Position numbers and translations under genes: made by a program
In this document: piece after piece, positions 51,862 to 60,131 of the stretch
How the letters are laid out: each line of letters opens with the position of its first letter
Position numbering within the stretch: position 1 is the stretch's first letter
NCBI RefSeq assembly: GCF_002833405.1
Contig: NZ_CP025135.1
Span: forward strand, 415,501 to 479,500
Source: Planococcus sp. MB-3u-03
Lineage (GTDB): Bacteria > Bacillota > Bacilli > Bacillales_A > Planococcaceae
Direction of reading: 5' to 3'
Length of the DNA: 64,000 bases
Notes under the pieces: generated by a model
Seen by the model: only the letters and a program-made list of their open reading frames with translations
The model's database searches: none
What the model was told of the DNA's origin: nothing

Positions 51862-51881
51862 TCAAATGAAGGTTTGAATGA
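51862..51881 (+). promoter_or_regulatory. CadC operator
   Basis: TCAAATGAAGGTTTGAATGA closely resembles the Staphylococcus pI258 cad operator (TCAAATAAATATTTGAATGA, from memory). It lies just after the -10 box and before the cadC start. Confidence 0.75.
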
Positions 51882-51895
51882 AGGGTGTGAACAGG

Positions 51896-52267
51896 ATGAA
51901 AGATATGTGCGAGATTACAAAAGTCCATCCCGAAGCGGTCGATCGGGTGCAGCAGCATATGGTCGAGCTCGATGGCGTTGCGGCTTTGTTCAAAGCGCTG
52001 GCGGATGAAACGCGCTTGAAGATCGCTTATGCGCTGACGATTGAGCCCGAAATGTGCGTCTGCGACATCGCTGCGGTGATCGGTTCATCGACAGCGACAG
52101 CCTCCCATCATCTGCGGTATTTGCGCGAGCGGGATTTGGCGAAATCCGAACGCAAAGGCAAGCAGATTTATTATTCCTTGTCGGATGACCATGTGCGCCA
52201 GCTTGTGACCATCGCGAATGAACATGCGAAAGAAGGTGTTTCAGTTGAGCAAAACTTATCGTCTTGA
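51896..52267 (+). CDS. cadC: Cd/Zn/Pb-responsive ArsR-family repressor CadC
   Basis: A winged-helix repressor of 123 residues: MKDMCEITKVHPEAVDRVQ at the N-terminus (first metal Cys) and MCVCDIAAVIGSS (Cys pair of the alpha-3N site) before the recognition helix TATASHHLRYLRE. The C-terminal SDDHVRQLVTIANEHAKE also matches CadC. Heavy metal binding releases the operator. The ATG at 51896 matches homologous N-termini; an upstream in-frame ATG lies inside the operator. It overlaps the cadA start. Confidence 0.9.
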   Translation: MKDMCEITKVHPEAVDRVQQHMVELDGVAALFKALADETRLKIAYALTIEPEMCVCDIAAVIGSSTATASHHLRYLRERDLAKSERKGKQIYYSLSDDHVRQLVTIANEHAKEGVSVEQNLSS

Positions 52268-54314
52268 AAACCTATCGTGTACAAGCTGTGCGGCGAAATT
52301 CGAACAGAATATCCGCAATTTGCCGGAAGCGAAACACGTTGAACTGAACTTCGGTGCTTCCAAACTGCGTGTCGATGGCAATGTATCGATCGAAGAATTG
52401 GAAAAAGCGGGCGCCTTCGACCATATTCGCGTCTATCCGGAAAAACAACGCGTGGCCCACGTGCCATTTTACAAACGGCGCCAGACAATCGAAACGGCCA
52501 TTTCGTTCATCTTTCTCATCGCCGGCATCATCGCTTCATTTCAGCTTGGCGAGGCGCATCCATGGTCGATCGGCTTGTTCGGCGCATCGATGTTGATCGG
52601 CGGCTATCGAATGTTTTCCACAGGAGTGAAAAACCTCAGCCGCCTGGAGTTCGATATGAAAACATTGATGACCATCGCGATCATCGGCGCGGTGATCATT
52701 GGCGAGTGGCGGGAAGGAGCAGTTGTCGTATTCTTGTTCGCCATCAGTGAAGCGCTGGAATCGTTCTCGATGAACAAAGCCCGCCAATCGATTCGCTCGC
52801 TTATGGACCTTGCCCCGTCACGGGCATTGATCCAACGCGACGGCGAATTGATCGAATTGGAAACGGAAGACATCCGCATCGGCGACGTATTGATCGTTAA
52901 GCCCGGGCAAAAAATCGCGATGGATGGCACGGTGCTGCGCGGTGAATCAGCTGTCAACCAGGCAGCGATCACCGGCGAATCGATTCCTGCGACTAAACAG
53001 CCGGGGGATGAAGTGTTTGCCGGAACGATGAATGAAGAAGGCGCATTGGAAGTAACCGTCACCAAACGTGTGGAAGATACGACCATCGCCAAAATCATTC
53101 ATTTGGTGGAAGAAGCGCAGGCGGAAAAAGCCCCTTCACAGCAATTTGTCGACCGCTTTGCGAAATATTACACACCGGCAATTATTGCTGTCGCCTTTCT
53201 AGTCGCGCTCGTTCCGGGATTTGTCACGGGAAATTGGGAGCTGTGGGTGTATCAAGGCTTGGCTGTGCTCGTCGTGGGATGCCCATGTGCGCTCGTCGTA
53301 TCGACGCCTGTCGCGATTGTTACGGCGATCGGCAATGCGGCAAGACAGGGCGTGCTCATCAAAGGCGGCATCCATTTGGAAGAAACAGGACGCCTACAGG
53401 CTGTCGCGTTCGACAAAACCGGCACCTTGACGAAAGGCTATCCAGAAATGACCGATGTTTTGCCGGAAGAAGGCTATACAGCTGAAGAAGTGGTCAAGCT
53501 TGCGGCGTCAGTCGAAGCCTTGTCACAGCATCCGCTCGCCCGTGCCATCACCAAACAAGCACCTGAACTATACCCATCCGAACGATTCCAATCCTTGACC
53601 GGTAAAGGCGTGTACGCAGAAATCGGCGGTACGCGAATCCGTGTCGGCAGCTTGAAATGGGCAGAAGAGCACGGCTTCCATGCACCGGCCGCGGCTTATC
53701 GACTGCAGGAAAGCGGAAAATCTGCGATGGCGGTATTTTCCAGCAAGCATCTGTTTGGGGTGATCGGCGTTGCAGATGCCATTCGGGAAGAAAGCCCGGC
53801 CATCATTGAGCGCTTGAAGGAAATCGGCATTGGCCACACCATCATGCTGACAGGGGATCATCCTGCAACAGCAAAAGCGATTGCTGCGGAAATCGGCGTG
53901 ACGGATATTCGCGCCGGCTTGATGCCTGAAGATAAATTAGCGGCTGTTAAAGAGCTGCAGGCGAAGTATGGCCGCGTGGCAATGGTCGGCGACGGCATCA
54001 ACGACGCGCCGGCGCTTGCGGCGTCCGATATAGGCATTGCCATGGGCGGAGCTGGAACGGATGCGGCGCTTGAGACAGCCGATATCGCCTTAATGGCGGA
54101 TGATTTGGAGAAACTTCCATATACTATTCGACTAAGCAGAAAAACTTTGCGTATAATAAAGGAAAATATCATCTTTGCACTGGCACTGAAAATCTTGGCG
54201 CTGCTATTGATCATTCCGGGCTGGCTCACGTTATGGATCGCGATCTTTGCGGATATGGGGGCTACGCTATTGGTCATCTTGAATGCATTGCGCTTGGTGA
54301 AAGTCCAGAAGTAA
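52245..54314 (+). CDS. cadA: Cadmium/zinc-transporting P1B-type ATPase CadA
   Basis: An efflux pump of 689 residues. An N-terminal metal-binding domain with CTSC (12-15) is followed by TM helices, the actuator TGES (AAITGESIPA), the CPC ion site (VGCPCALVVST), the DKTGT phosphorylation loop, HP motif (LSQHPLARA) and GDGINDAPALAASDIGIAMG. It exports Cd2+, Zn2+ and Pb2+. Start is TTG 52245 with AGAAGGTG upstream, inside the cadC end, giving translational coupling; the resulting N-terminus is SKTYRLENLSC. Confidence 0.94.
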   Translation: MSKTYRLENLSCTSCAAKFEQNIRNLPEAKHVELNFGASKLRVDGNVSIEELEKAGAFDHIRVYPEKQRVAHVPFYKRRQTIETAISFIFLIAGIIASFQLGEAHPWSIGLFGASMLIGGYRMFSTGVKNLSRLEFDMKTLMTIAIIGAVIIGEWREGAVVVFLFAISEALESFSMNKARQSIRSLMDLAPSRALIQRDGELIELETEDIRIGDVLIVKPGQKIAMDGTVLRGESAVNQAAITGESIPATKQPGDEVFAGTMNEEGALEVTVTKRVEDTTIAKIIHLVEEAQAEKAPSQQFVDRFAKYYTPAIIAVAFLVALVPGFVTGNWELWVYQGLAVLVVGCPCALVVSTPVAIVTAIGNAARQGVLIKGGIHLEETGRLQAVAFDKTGTLTKGYPEMTDVLPEEGYTAEEVVKLAASVEALSQHPLARAITKQAPELYPSERFQSLTGKGVYAEIGGTRIRVGSLKWAEEHGFHAPAAAYRLQESGKSAMAVFSSKHLFGVIGVADAIREESPAIIERLKEIGIGHTIMLTGDHPATAKAIAAEIGVTDIRAGLMPEDKLAAVKELQAKYGRVAMVGDGINDAPALAASDIGIAMGGAGTDAALETADIALMADDLEKLPYTIRLSRKTLRIIKENIIFALALKILALLLIIPGWLTLWIAIFADMGATLLVILNALRLVKVQK

Positions 54315-54335
54315 GAGGCGTTTGGAGGTTGCGAT

Positions 54336-55454
54336 TTGAAGTTAACAGAATGGACCATGGAAGAGCACGAGAAATTGATCGAGTTTATGACGACCAACTC
54401 ATGGCCTTATCATGGCCACGAACACCCGGTGCGCGCCTTGATCGAAAAGACGATCGTAGAAGGCGGTTATAAATCGGATCAGGTCAAGACCTTTTGGATT
54501 GAAAATGATGAAGGCGAACAAGTGGGCTTGGTGAAAATCTTCGACCTGCAGGATGAGATTCCGTTATTTGACTTGCGGATTGCCGATTCCTACCGCGGGC
54601 AAGGCTATGGCCCGAAAGCGCTGCGCATGATCGCTGATTTCGTCTTTTCCTTGCCGGAGAAGAAAATCCGCCTGGAAGGCCATACGCGCCACGATAATTT
54701 TGCGATGCGTAAAGCGTTTGAACGAACCGGTTTCGTGAAGGAAGCGCATTTGCGCCAAGCATGGTTCTCGCCGAAACAAAACCGTTATCATGATGCGGTA
54801 ACTTACGGCATGACCCGTGAAGACTGGGAAGCGGGTGTGACGACGCCTGTGATGTGGGATGACGCGGTCAAAGCGCCGGCAGAACCCCCTTTCAATCCGT
54901 TGTTGCTGGAGTTTCCGGAAACATTCGAGTCAGAGCGTTTAATGATCCGAGCACCGAAAAGAGAAGATGCTGTGCTTAGTTTTGAAGCGGTGCGCCACTC
55001 ACTAGAAGCATTGCGCCCGTGGATGCCTTTTGCGCAACACGAGCCGAATCTCGCGGAAATGACGGCGAATTTGATTCAAGCAGAATCGGATTTTATGTTG
55101 CGCAAAGACTTGAGGCTGCATTTCTTCGATAAGAACAGCGGGCAGTTTATCGGTTCGAGCGGATTGCACCGCATCGACTGGGAAGTGCGCAAATTCGAAA
55201 TCGGTTATTGGGTGGATAGCCGTTTTGAAGGAAAAGGCTATGTAACGGAAGCGGTAGAGCGCATCACGCGTTTTGCGTTCGAAGAGCTGCAAGCGAACCG
55301 TGTCGAAATCCGCTGTGACCCGGACAATGTCCGGAGCCGTGCAGTAGCGGAGCGTCTTGGCTTTGAACTCGAAGGCATCATGCGCAAGGATAGCCTCTCG
55401 AGACATGACGGCAAAATCCGCGATACATGCGTCTATGCGAAAGTGAGAGCATGA
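54336..55454 (+). CDS. Tandem GNAT acetyltransferase (two domains)
   Basis: A protein of 372 residues with two complete GNAT folds. The first (about 1-165) has RIADSYRGQGYGPKALRMI. The second (about 188-372), of the RimJ/RimL type (FESERLMIRAPKREDA, IGYWVDSRFEGKGYVTEAVERI, NVRSRAVAERLGFELEG), could stand alone. They are joined by a proline-rich linker (KAPAEPPFNP). TTG start with TTTGGAGG 5-6 nt upstream. It may be a real fusion, but given the indels elsewhere the join deserves checking. It lies 21 nt after cadA. Confidence 0.8.
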   Translation: MKLTEWTMEEHEKLIEFMTTNSWPYHGHEHPVRALIEKTIVEGGYKSDQVKTFWIENDEGEQVGLVKIFDLQDEIPLFDLRIADSYRGQGYGPKALRMIADFVFSLPEKKIRLEGHTRHDNFAMRKAFERTGFVKEAHLRQAWFSPKQNRYHDAVTYGMTREDWEAGVTTPVMWDDAVKAPAEPPFNPLLLEFPETFESERLMIRAPKREDAVLSFEAVRHSLEALRPWMPFAQHEPNLAEMTANLIQAESDFMLRKDLRLHFFDKNSGQFIGSSGLHRIDWEVRKFEIGYWVDSRFEGKGYVTEAVERITRFAFEELQANRVEIRCDPDNVRSRAVAERLGFELEGIMRKDSLSRHDGKIRDTCVYAKVRA

Positions 55455-55500
55455 AAAAACCCCGGGAAAGCAGATTGCTCTGCTTTCCCGGGGTTTTTAG
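55455..55500 (+). terminator. Strong terminator after the tandem GNAT gene
   Basis: AAACCCCGGGAAAGCAGA/TCTGCTTTCCCGGGGTTT, 18 bp per arm, with a T-run. Confidence 0.92.
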
Positions 55501-55514
55501 GGTCCGGTGTTTAT

Positions 55515-55670
55515 CTAAACACCTTTCCTGCCTGTCACTAAGTTAACGATCAAGACGATTGCCGCGATGATCAAAAGAATGTGAATAAGTCCGCCTGCTA
55601 CGTCTAATAAGAATCCGATCACCCATACCGCAAGAATTACTACCAAAATAATCCAAAGAATACGTCCCAT
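55515..55670 (-). CDS. Lmo0937-family small membrane protein
   Basis: A protein of 51 residues, MGRILWIILVVILAVWVIGF followed by a second hydrophobic stretch (GGLIHILLIIAAIVLIVNL) and a basic tail: two spans, typical of the lmo0937/DUF5670 family, which is sigma-B-dependent in Listeria. The ATG at 55670 has CAGGTGGAG upstream. A well-placed sigma-B promoter (55721-55746) supports stress control. Function is unknown. Confidence 0.88.
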   Translation of the reverse strand: MGRILWIILVVILAVWVIGFLLDVAGGLIHILLIIAAIVLIVNLVTGRKGV

Positions 55671-55720
55671 GTTCTCCACCTGCCTTTCAGTTTCATCTAT
55701 CTTTTGTGTTATATCTATCA

Positions 55721-55746
55721 TTACCCTGAGCGAAATTCCGCTAAAC
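55721..55746 (-). promoter_or_regulatory. Sigma-B promoter of the Lmo0937-family gene
   Basis: On the minus strand GTTTAG-N14-GGGTAA: one mismatch in the -35 and a consensus GGGWAW -10. Confidence 0.8.
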
Positions 55747-55898
55747 CTTTCACCATTCGTTCAATGCCGTTTTTAAGAAAGTTGGAAAATTGCCTTTATT
55801 CGGCGCTTTGGAAAGCATGCAGCAAGCGCCTGTGCTCAGTTGTTCACACGGCAGCAGTATAGTAAACTGAACATAGCGACGCGAGGGAGGAACGGAAT

Positions 55899-56321
55899 TT
55901 GCCTACTCCAAGTATGGAAGATCATATTGAAATCATTTATTCATTAATAGAGCAAAAAGGGTATGCGCGCGTCTCGGATATCGCCGAGGCGCTATCGGTG
56001 CTGCCGTCATCCGTAACGAAGATGGTGCAGAAGCTCGATAAGGACGGCTACTTGATCTATGAACGCTACCGGGGGCTGATGCTGACGCCTAAGGGACAGA
56101 AACTCGGCAAGCGCTTGTTGCAGCGCCATGATTTGCTTGAGCAATTTTTGCGGCTGATCGGCGTGGATGAAGATAAGATCTACGGCGATGTAGAAGGAAT
56201 CGAGCATCATTTGAGCTGGAATTCCATCGACCGCATCGCTGATCTGGTCCAGTTGCTTGAAGAAGATAAGGGCGTAGCGGAAAAATTGAAGAAGTTAAGC
56301 ACTGAGCAAAAAAATAATTAA
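55899..56321 (+). CDS. mntR: Manganese-responsive regulator MntR
   Basis: A DtxR-family repressor of 140 residues: N-terminal winged helix ([43 protein letters not shown]) and a dimerisation/metal domain with the MntR ligand set in MEDH (Asp8-type), [15 protein letters not shown] and EGIEHHLSW. With Mn2+ it represses Mn uptake. TTG start at 55899 with GAGGGAGG upstream. No mntABC or mntH lies next to it. Confidence 0.92.
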   Translation: MPTPSMEDHIEIIYSLIEQKGYARVSDIAEALSVLPSSVTKMVQKLDKDGYLIYERYRGLMLTPKGQKLGKRLLQRHDLLEQFLRLIGVDEDKIYGDVEGIEHHLSWNSIDRIADLVQLLEEDKGVAEKLKKLSTEQKNN

Positions 56322-56344
56322 CCCAAATAGAGGAGGTATGCAGC

Positions 56345-57205
56345 ATGGCTTTGCATCCAGGATTGAAAGCATTATTGCACATTAAAGACCGTTCCACATC
56401 CCAGTGGATCTTAACGGATGGTTCGGGGGATGAAGTGACGATGAACGCATCGGAAATTGAAGAAGGACAAGAGGTCGGCGAGGAGATTGAAGTCTTCTTG
56501 TACCGCAATCGCCAAGGCGGCATTTCCGCCACGCCGATGATCCCGCATATTTTGCCGAGTGAATACGGCTGGGCAAAAGTATTGAAGGTTTCTCCGCGAG
56601 AAGGCGCAGTCGTCGACATCGGAACGACACGAGAAGTTTACGTCCTGCCGGCTGATTTGCCGCCGGTGCAGGAATTATGGCCAGCTCAAGGCGACCATAT
56701 TTTCATGACGCTTCGCACAGACCGCTACGGTGATCTTTACGGACGCTTGGCGACAGAAGAAAAGGTGCTGGAACTTTGTGAACGTGCGCCTGCTGAAATC
56801 TATAATAAAGATTTGAAAGCACGGGCTTACCGCCTGTTGCCAGTCGGCTCATTCATGCTGTCGGTGCCAGAAAACTACCGCGTCTTCGTCCATGAATCAG
56901 AGCGCGAAGCAGAACCGCGCCTTGGCGAAGAAAAAATGGTGCGCGTCATCGACGTCAAAGACGACGGCACGCTCAACGGATCTCTTTTGCCGCGCAAACA
57001 GGAACGCCTGTCGGATGATGCAGAAGAAATCCTGCGCTATTTGGAAAATGCAGGCGGCCAAATGCCATTTACAGATAAATCGTCGCCCGATGAAATCATG
57101 GAAATGTTCGGCATGAGCAAAGCGGCATTCAAGCGTGCACTCGGCCGCCTTTACAAAGAACGCCGCATCGTGCAAGAAGACGGCTGGACAAAATTACTCG
57201 GTTAA
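56345..57205 (+). CDS. cvfB: CvfB/YitL S1-domain RNA-binding protein
   Basis: A protein of 286 residues with S1-like OB folds in tandem (HPGLKALLHIKDRST; EYGWAKVLKVSPREGAVVDIG; LPVGSFMLSVPENYRVFVHESE) and a C-terminal winged helix (DEIMEMFGMSKAAFKRALGRLYKERRIV). It matches CvfB of Staphylococcus, which binds RNA and affects virulence-gene expression, and B. subtilis YitL. AGGAGG precedes the ATG. It is 23 nt after mntR and may share its transcript. Confidence 0.93.
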   Translation: MALHPGLKALLHIKDRSTSQWILTDGSGDEVTMNASEIEEGQEVGEEIEVFLYRNRQGGISATPMIPHILPSEYGWAKVLKVSPREGAVVDIGTTREVYVLPADLPPVQELWPAQGDHIFMTLRTDRYGDLYGRLATEEKVLELCERAPAEIYNKDLKARAYRLLPVGSFMLSVPENYRVFVHESEREAEPRLGEEKMVRVIDVKDDGTLNGSLLPRKQERLSDDAEEILRYLENAGGQMPFTDKSSPDEIMEMFGMSKAAFKRALGRLYKERRIVQEDGWTKLLG

Positions 57206-57259
57206 GGAACCTTTCTGCCTCAAATGCGTACTAATATTTGAAGAAAGGGGCAAAAAAAG

Positions 57260-58147
57260 ATGAAAAAAACAATGACACTTGCCGCATTGGCGCTTGCTTT
57301 CGTGTTGGCTTTTGCCGGCGCAGCATCCGCGAATGTCGGGATAAATGAGAAATTCGGCTTGCCGATCGTCGTCTACGGAGGCGATTTGTCCGCAGATGAA
57401 AAGGCGCAAGTCGCTGAAAGCCTGGACGTTGCCGGCGAAGCTGAAGTGGAAGAAATTGAAGTAACCGGGCAGGACCTTGTCACATACATTACAGACGGGG
57501 ACGCGCGTGCACGCATGTATTCCTCTGCCAAAATCACCCGCACGGAAGAAGGCGAAGGGCTGGTCATTGAAATTGCCACGCCGGACAATATTACCCAAGT
57601 GACGACTGATATGTACGCCAACGCCATGCTGACGGCAGGCATTGAAAATGCGACCGTTGAAGTGGCTGCGCCGAAAGCGGTCACTGGCCATTCTGCACTT
57701 GTTGGAATCTACAAAGCCTATGAAGTGAATGGGGAACAGCTGGATCCTGAACGGACGGATGTCGCCAATGATGAATTATCCGTTGCGACGGAATTGTCCG
57801 AAGGCGGCGTTGACCAAGAAAAAGTCAGCGAATTGCTGACGGAGATCAAAAAACAGATCGCTGAACAGAATCCCGCAACGCGCGAAGATGTTGAGCAGAT
57901 CGTCGAAGAGCAATTGAGCCGCCTACAGATTGAATTAAGCCCTGAAGATCGCCAATTGTTGGTCGATTTGATGGACCGAATCCGCCAGCTCGATATCGAT
58001 TTCTCTAAATGGTCAACTGAGTTGGAAGACTTGAGCAACACCATCGGGGATAAAATCGGCACCGTCGTCAATGACGAAGGTTTCTGGGAAAGTGTCAAAC
58101 AGTTTTTCCGTGATTTGGCCAACACCGTCCGCGGTTGGTTCAATTAA
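57260..58147 (+). CDS. ypuA: Secreted DUF1002 protein (YpuA-like)
   Basis: A protein of 295 residues with a signal peptide (MKKTMTLAALALAFVLAF, cleavage after ASA near residue 23), then the DUF1002 domain: GLPIVVYGGDLSADEKAQV and VTGQDLVTYITDGDARARMYSSAKI. The C-terminal half (about 180-270) is a charged helix-rich segment. B. subtilis YpuA is its counterpart; the role is unknown, possibly cell envelope stress. AAAGGGG precedes the ATG. Confidence 0.88.
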   Translation: MKKTMTLAALALAFVLAFAGAASANVGINEKFGLPIVVYGGDLSADEKAQVAESLDVAGEAEVEEIEVTGQDLVTYITDGDARARMYSSAKITRTEEGEGLVIEIATPDNITQVTTDMYANAMLTAGIENATVEVAAPKAVTGHSALVGIYKAYEVNGEQLDPERTDVANDELSVATELSEGGVDQEKVSELLTEIKKQIAEQNPATREDVEQIVEEQLSRLQIELSPEDRQLLVDLMDRIRQLDIDFSKWSTELEDLSNTIGDKIGTVVNDEGFWESVKQFFRDLANTVRGWFN

Positions 58148-58203
58148 GCCATCTTTCCACAATGATGCAAACGTGGAACAATAAAGAATAGAAAACAACG
58201 CTG

Positions 58204-58242
58204 TCCTGGAAAATCATGAAAATGGTTTCCGGGATATTTTTT
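58204..58242 (+). terminator. Weak terminator after ypuA
   Basis: CCTGGAAA...TTTCCGGG arms with a T-rich end; imperfect stem. Confidence 0.5.
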
Positions 58243-58322
58243 TGCTCTTCACTCGCCTCGGAGTAGAGCGAAAACAGCAGTCTTGCAGAAAAACCCTAAT
58301 GAATGCTAAACTAAAGGTAACA

Positions 58323-58338
58323 ATCTCGAATTCGAGAT
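58323..58338 (+). promoter_or_regulatory. MhqR-type operator (perfect palindrome)
   Basis: ATCTCGAATTCGAGAT, a perfect 16-bp palindrome 18 bp before the start, matching from memory the inverted repeat bound by the MarR-type quinone sensor MhqR in B. subtilis. Confidence 0.8.
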
Positions 58339-58356
58339 AAAGAAAGGGTGCTTTTT

Positions 58357-59325
58357 ATGCAAGTTGCAGGCATTCACCATGTTTCAGCAATTACAGCCAA
58401 CGCAGATAAAAACCATGACTTCTTCACGCGCATTCTTGGGATGCGCCTTGTCAAAAAAAGCGTCAATCAGGACAACCCGTCTTCCTATCATTTATTTTAT
58501 GCAGACGCAGTAGGAACGCCGGGTACCGATATGACTTATTTTGATATCCCGATGGCGGGCCGGACCTATCCAGGCGTGACTTCCATCAGCAACACTGGCT
58601 TCCGTATCCCATCAAGCGAGGCACTTGATTACTGGTTGGAGCGTTTCCGTGAGTTCAGCGTCCCGCACGGCGAAAAAACCCAGCGTTTTGGCCGGGATAC
58701 AGTTGAATTCCAGGACTTTGAAGGATCGCGCCTGATGCTTGTCGTCGATCAGGGAGAAGGGATTCCATTCGGCGAGCCTTGGACAAAAGCGAGCGTTCCG
58801 GAAGAGTTTGCGATCCGCGGGCTTGGGCCGGTCAGGCTGACCGTGCGGAAAGCGGAGCGTACAGCCAAGGTGTTGACGGATATTCTCGGATTTTCAAAAG
58901 CCGGTGCTTATGCGCCGGAAGTGGAAGGTCAGCCTGAAATAATCGTCTTCACGACAGGAGAAGGCGGCCCTGGCGGCGAAATACATTTAGAGGAACGCTC
59001 AGACCTTCCGCCGGAGCGTCCCGGCCGGGGAAGCGTCCATCATGTAGCGTTCCGCGTGAAAACTTACGAAGAGTATAATCAATGGAACGAATATTTGCGT
59101 GCCAATGGCTTCCAAACGTCCGGTGAAGTGGATCGCTATTATTTCAAAGCGATTTATTTCAGGGAGCCGAACGGGATCCTGTTCGAGTTATCGACAGATG
59201 AGCCCGGTTTTGCGACTGATGAAAACGCAGACGAGCTTGGCGAAGGTTTGGCCTTGCCGCCTTTCCTTGAGCCGAGACGCAAGGAAATCGAAGACTCTCT
59301 CCGTCCCTTGAAGATCAACCGTTAA
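58357..59325 (+). CDS. mhqO: MhqO-like ring-cleaving dioxygenase (VOC family)
   Basis: A two-VOC-domain protein of 322 residues: IHHVSAITANADKNHDFFTRILGMRLVKKSVNQD at the N-terminus, SVHHVAFRVKTYEEYNQW for the second domain and GILFELSTDEPGF for the metal Glu. These MhqA/MhqO-type extradiol dioxygenases destroy hydroquinone/catechol electrophiles. The ATG at 58357 has AAAGGGTG upstream; an in-frame GTG at 58348 is within that site. The MhqR palindrome upstream agrees. Confidence 0.9.
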   Translation: MQVAGIHHVSAITANADKNHDFFTRILGMRLVKKSVNQDNPSSYHLFYADAVGTPGTDMTYFDIPMAGRTYPGVTSISNTGFRIPSSEALDYWLERFREFSVPHGEKTQRFGRDTVEFQDFEGSRLMLVVDQGEGIPFGEPWTKASVPEEFAIRGLGPVRLTVRKAERTAKVLTDILGFSKAGAYAPEVEGQPEIIVFTTGEGGPGGEIHLEERSDLPPERPGRGSVHHVAFRVKTYEEYNQWNEYLRANGFQTSGEVDRYYFKAIYFREPNGILFELSTDEPGFATDENADELGEGLALPPFLEPRRKEIEDSLRPLKINR

Positions 59326-59404
59326 CTCGCGGTGAAACCTGAAGCAACGGGAAGTTTCGATTCACTTGCACAGATAAAGTGGAACATAAGGAGGAATTGG
59401 ATCG

Positions 59405-59686
59405 ATGGAATTGAAATTTACAGAACTTGGGCATGATGAATTCGCTTTTCGCGAAACAGACGGCGAGACAGTGAAAGCAGAAATCACGTGGACGCAAATG
59501 GCTGATTTGATGGTCATGGAATATACCTATGTCGAAGAAAGCCTGCGCAATCAAGGGCTTGCCAAAGAATTGGTCGACCACGCGGCAGCTTATGCACGTG
59601 AAAACCAGTTCAAGATGCAGCCGGTCTGTTCGTATGTAGCGGAAGCGTTCGAGCGTTCCGACGAATACAACGATGTCAAAGCCTGA
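59405..59686 (+). CDS. Small GNAT-like N-acetyltransferase (YjdJ/Gcn5-related type)
   Basis: A protein of 93 residues of the compact GNAT type (PF14542-like): DGETVKAEITWTQM, VMEYTYVEESLRNQGLAKELVDHAAAYAREN for CoA binding and QPVCSYVAEAFERSDEYNDV. The CSYV cysteine is typical of this small family. Substrate unknown. AAGGAGG lies 11 nt upstream; a terminator follows. Confidence 0.88.
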   Translation: MELKFTELGHDEFAFRETDGETVKAEITWTQMADLMVMEYTYVEESLRNQGLAKELVDHAAAYARENQFKMQPVCSYVAEAFERSDEYNDVKA

Positions 59687-59711
59687 TCCACAAAACCGCA
59701 TAATAAGACAC

Positions 59712-59752
59712 AAAAAAAGCAATCCGTCTCCTCTTTGGGATGGATTGCTTTT
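59712..59752. terminator. Terminator between the small GNAT gene and the small membrane peptide gene
   Basis: AAAAAGCAATCCGTC/GATGGATTGCTTTTT arms; likely bidirectional. Confidence 0.8.
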
Positions 59753-59793
59753 CTATGTATTGGTGAATGTTTGTCTCATAGGCTCACTCCTTC

Positions 59794-59892
59794 TTACAGG
59801 CTTGTCATGAAGAACACGATGGCTGTAAGGATGGATGCGCCGCCTACTCCGTACATGAAATCTGCTTGGTTAAAAATTAGTTTATTTTCCAT
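59794..59892 (-). CDS. Small hydrophobic peptide (32 residues) under a sigma-B promoter
   Basis: On the minus strand an ATG at 59892 with AAGGGG 9 nt upstream opens a 32-codon frame: a polar start (MENKLIFNQADFM), a glycine-rich turn (YGVGG) and one transmembrane helix (ASILTAIVFFMTSL). A perfect sigma-B promoter is 50-75 nt upstream. Immediately downstream another AAGGAG precedes an eight-codon frame (59753-59779), which may be noise. I do not recognise the family; it fits a stress-induced single-span membrane peptide. Confidence 0.7.
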   Translation of the reverse strand: MENKLIFNQADFMYGVGGASILTAIVFFMTSL

Positions 59893-59942
59893 TTTTTAGA
59901 ACCCCTTTTATAATTTGTATTTGTCTTGCTAATAGTAATAAA

Positions 59943-59967
59943 ATACCCAGCTTGATAAAACTTAAAC
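59943..59967 (-). promoter_or_regulatory. Sigma-B promoter (perfect consensus)
   Basis: On the minus strand GTTTAA-N13-GGGTAT, with no mismatch, placed to transcribe the 32-residue peptide gene. Confidence 0.85.
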
Positions 59968-60131
59968 AAGTTTTAATAAGTTTTTAGCGGGAATTAAAGT
60001 AATGCGAAACCAAAACGGCGCGAAAGCGTATGTATGAGGGAAGAAACATAATAAGAAAAGCGAAGGGCCCGCACACAATGTGAAACATCCATTGCAGTGG
60101 GGTGCCCCGAAACAGAAATGGGAGGGTTTTT

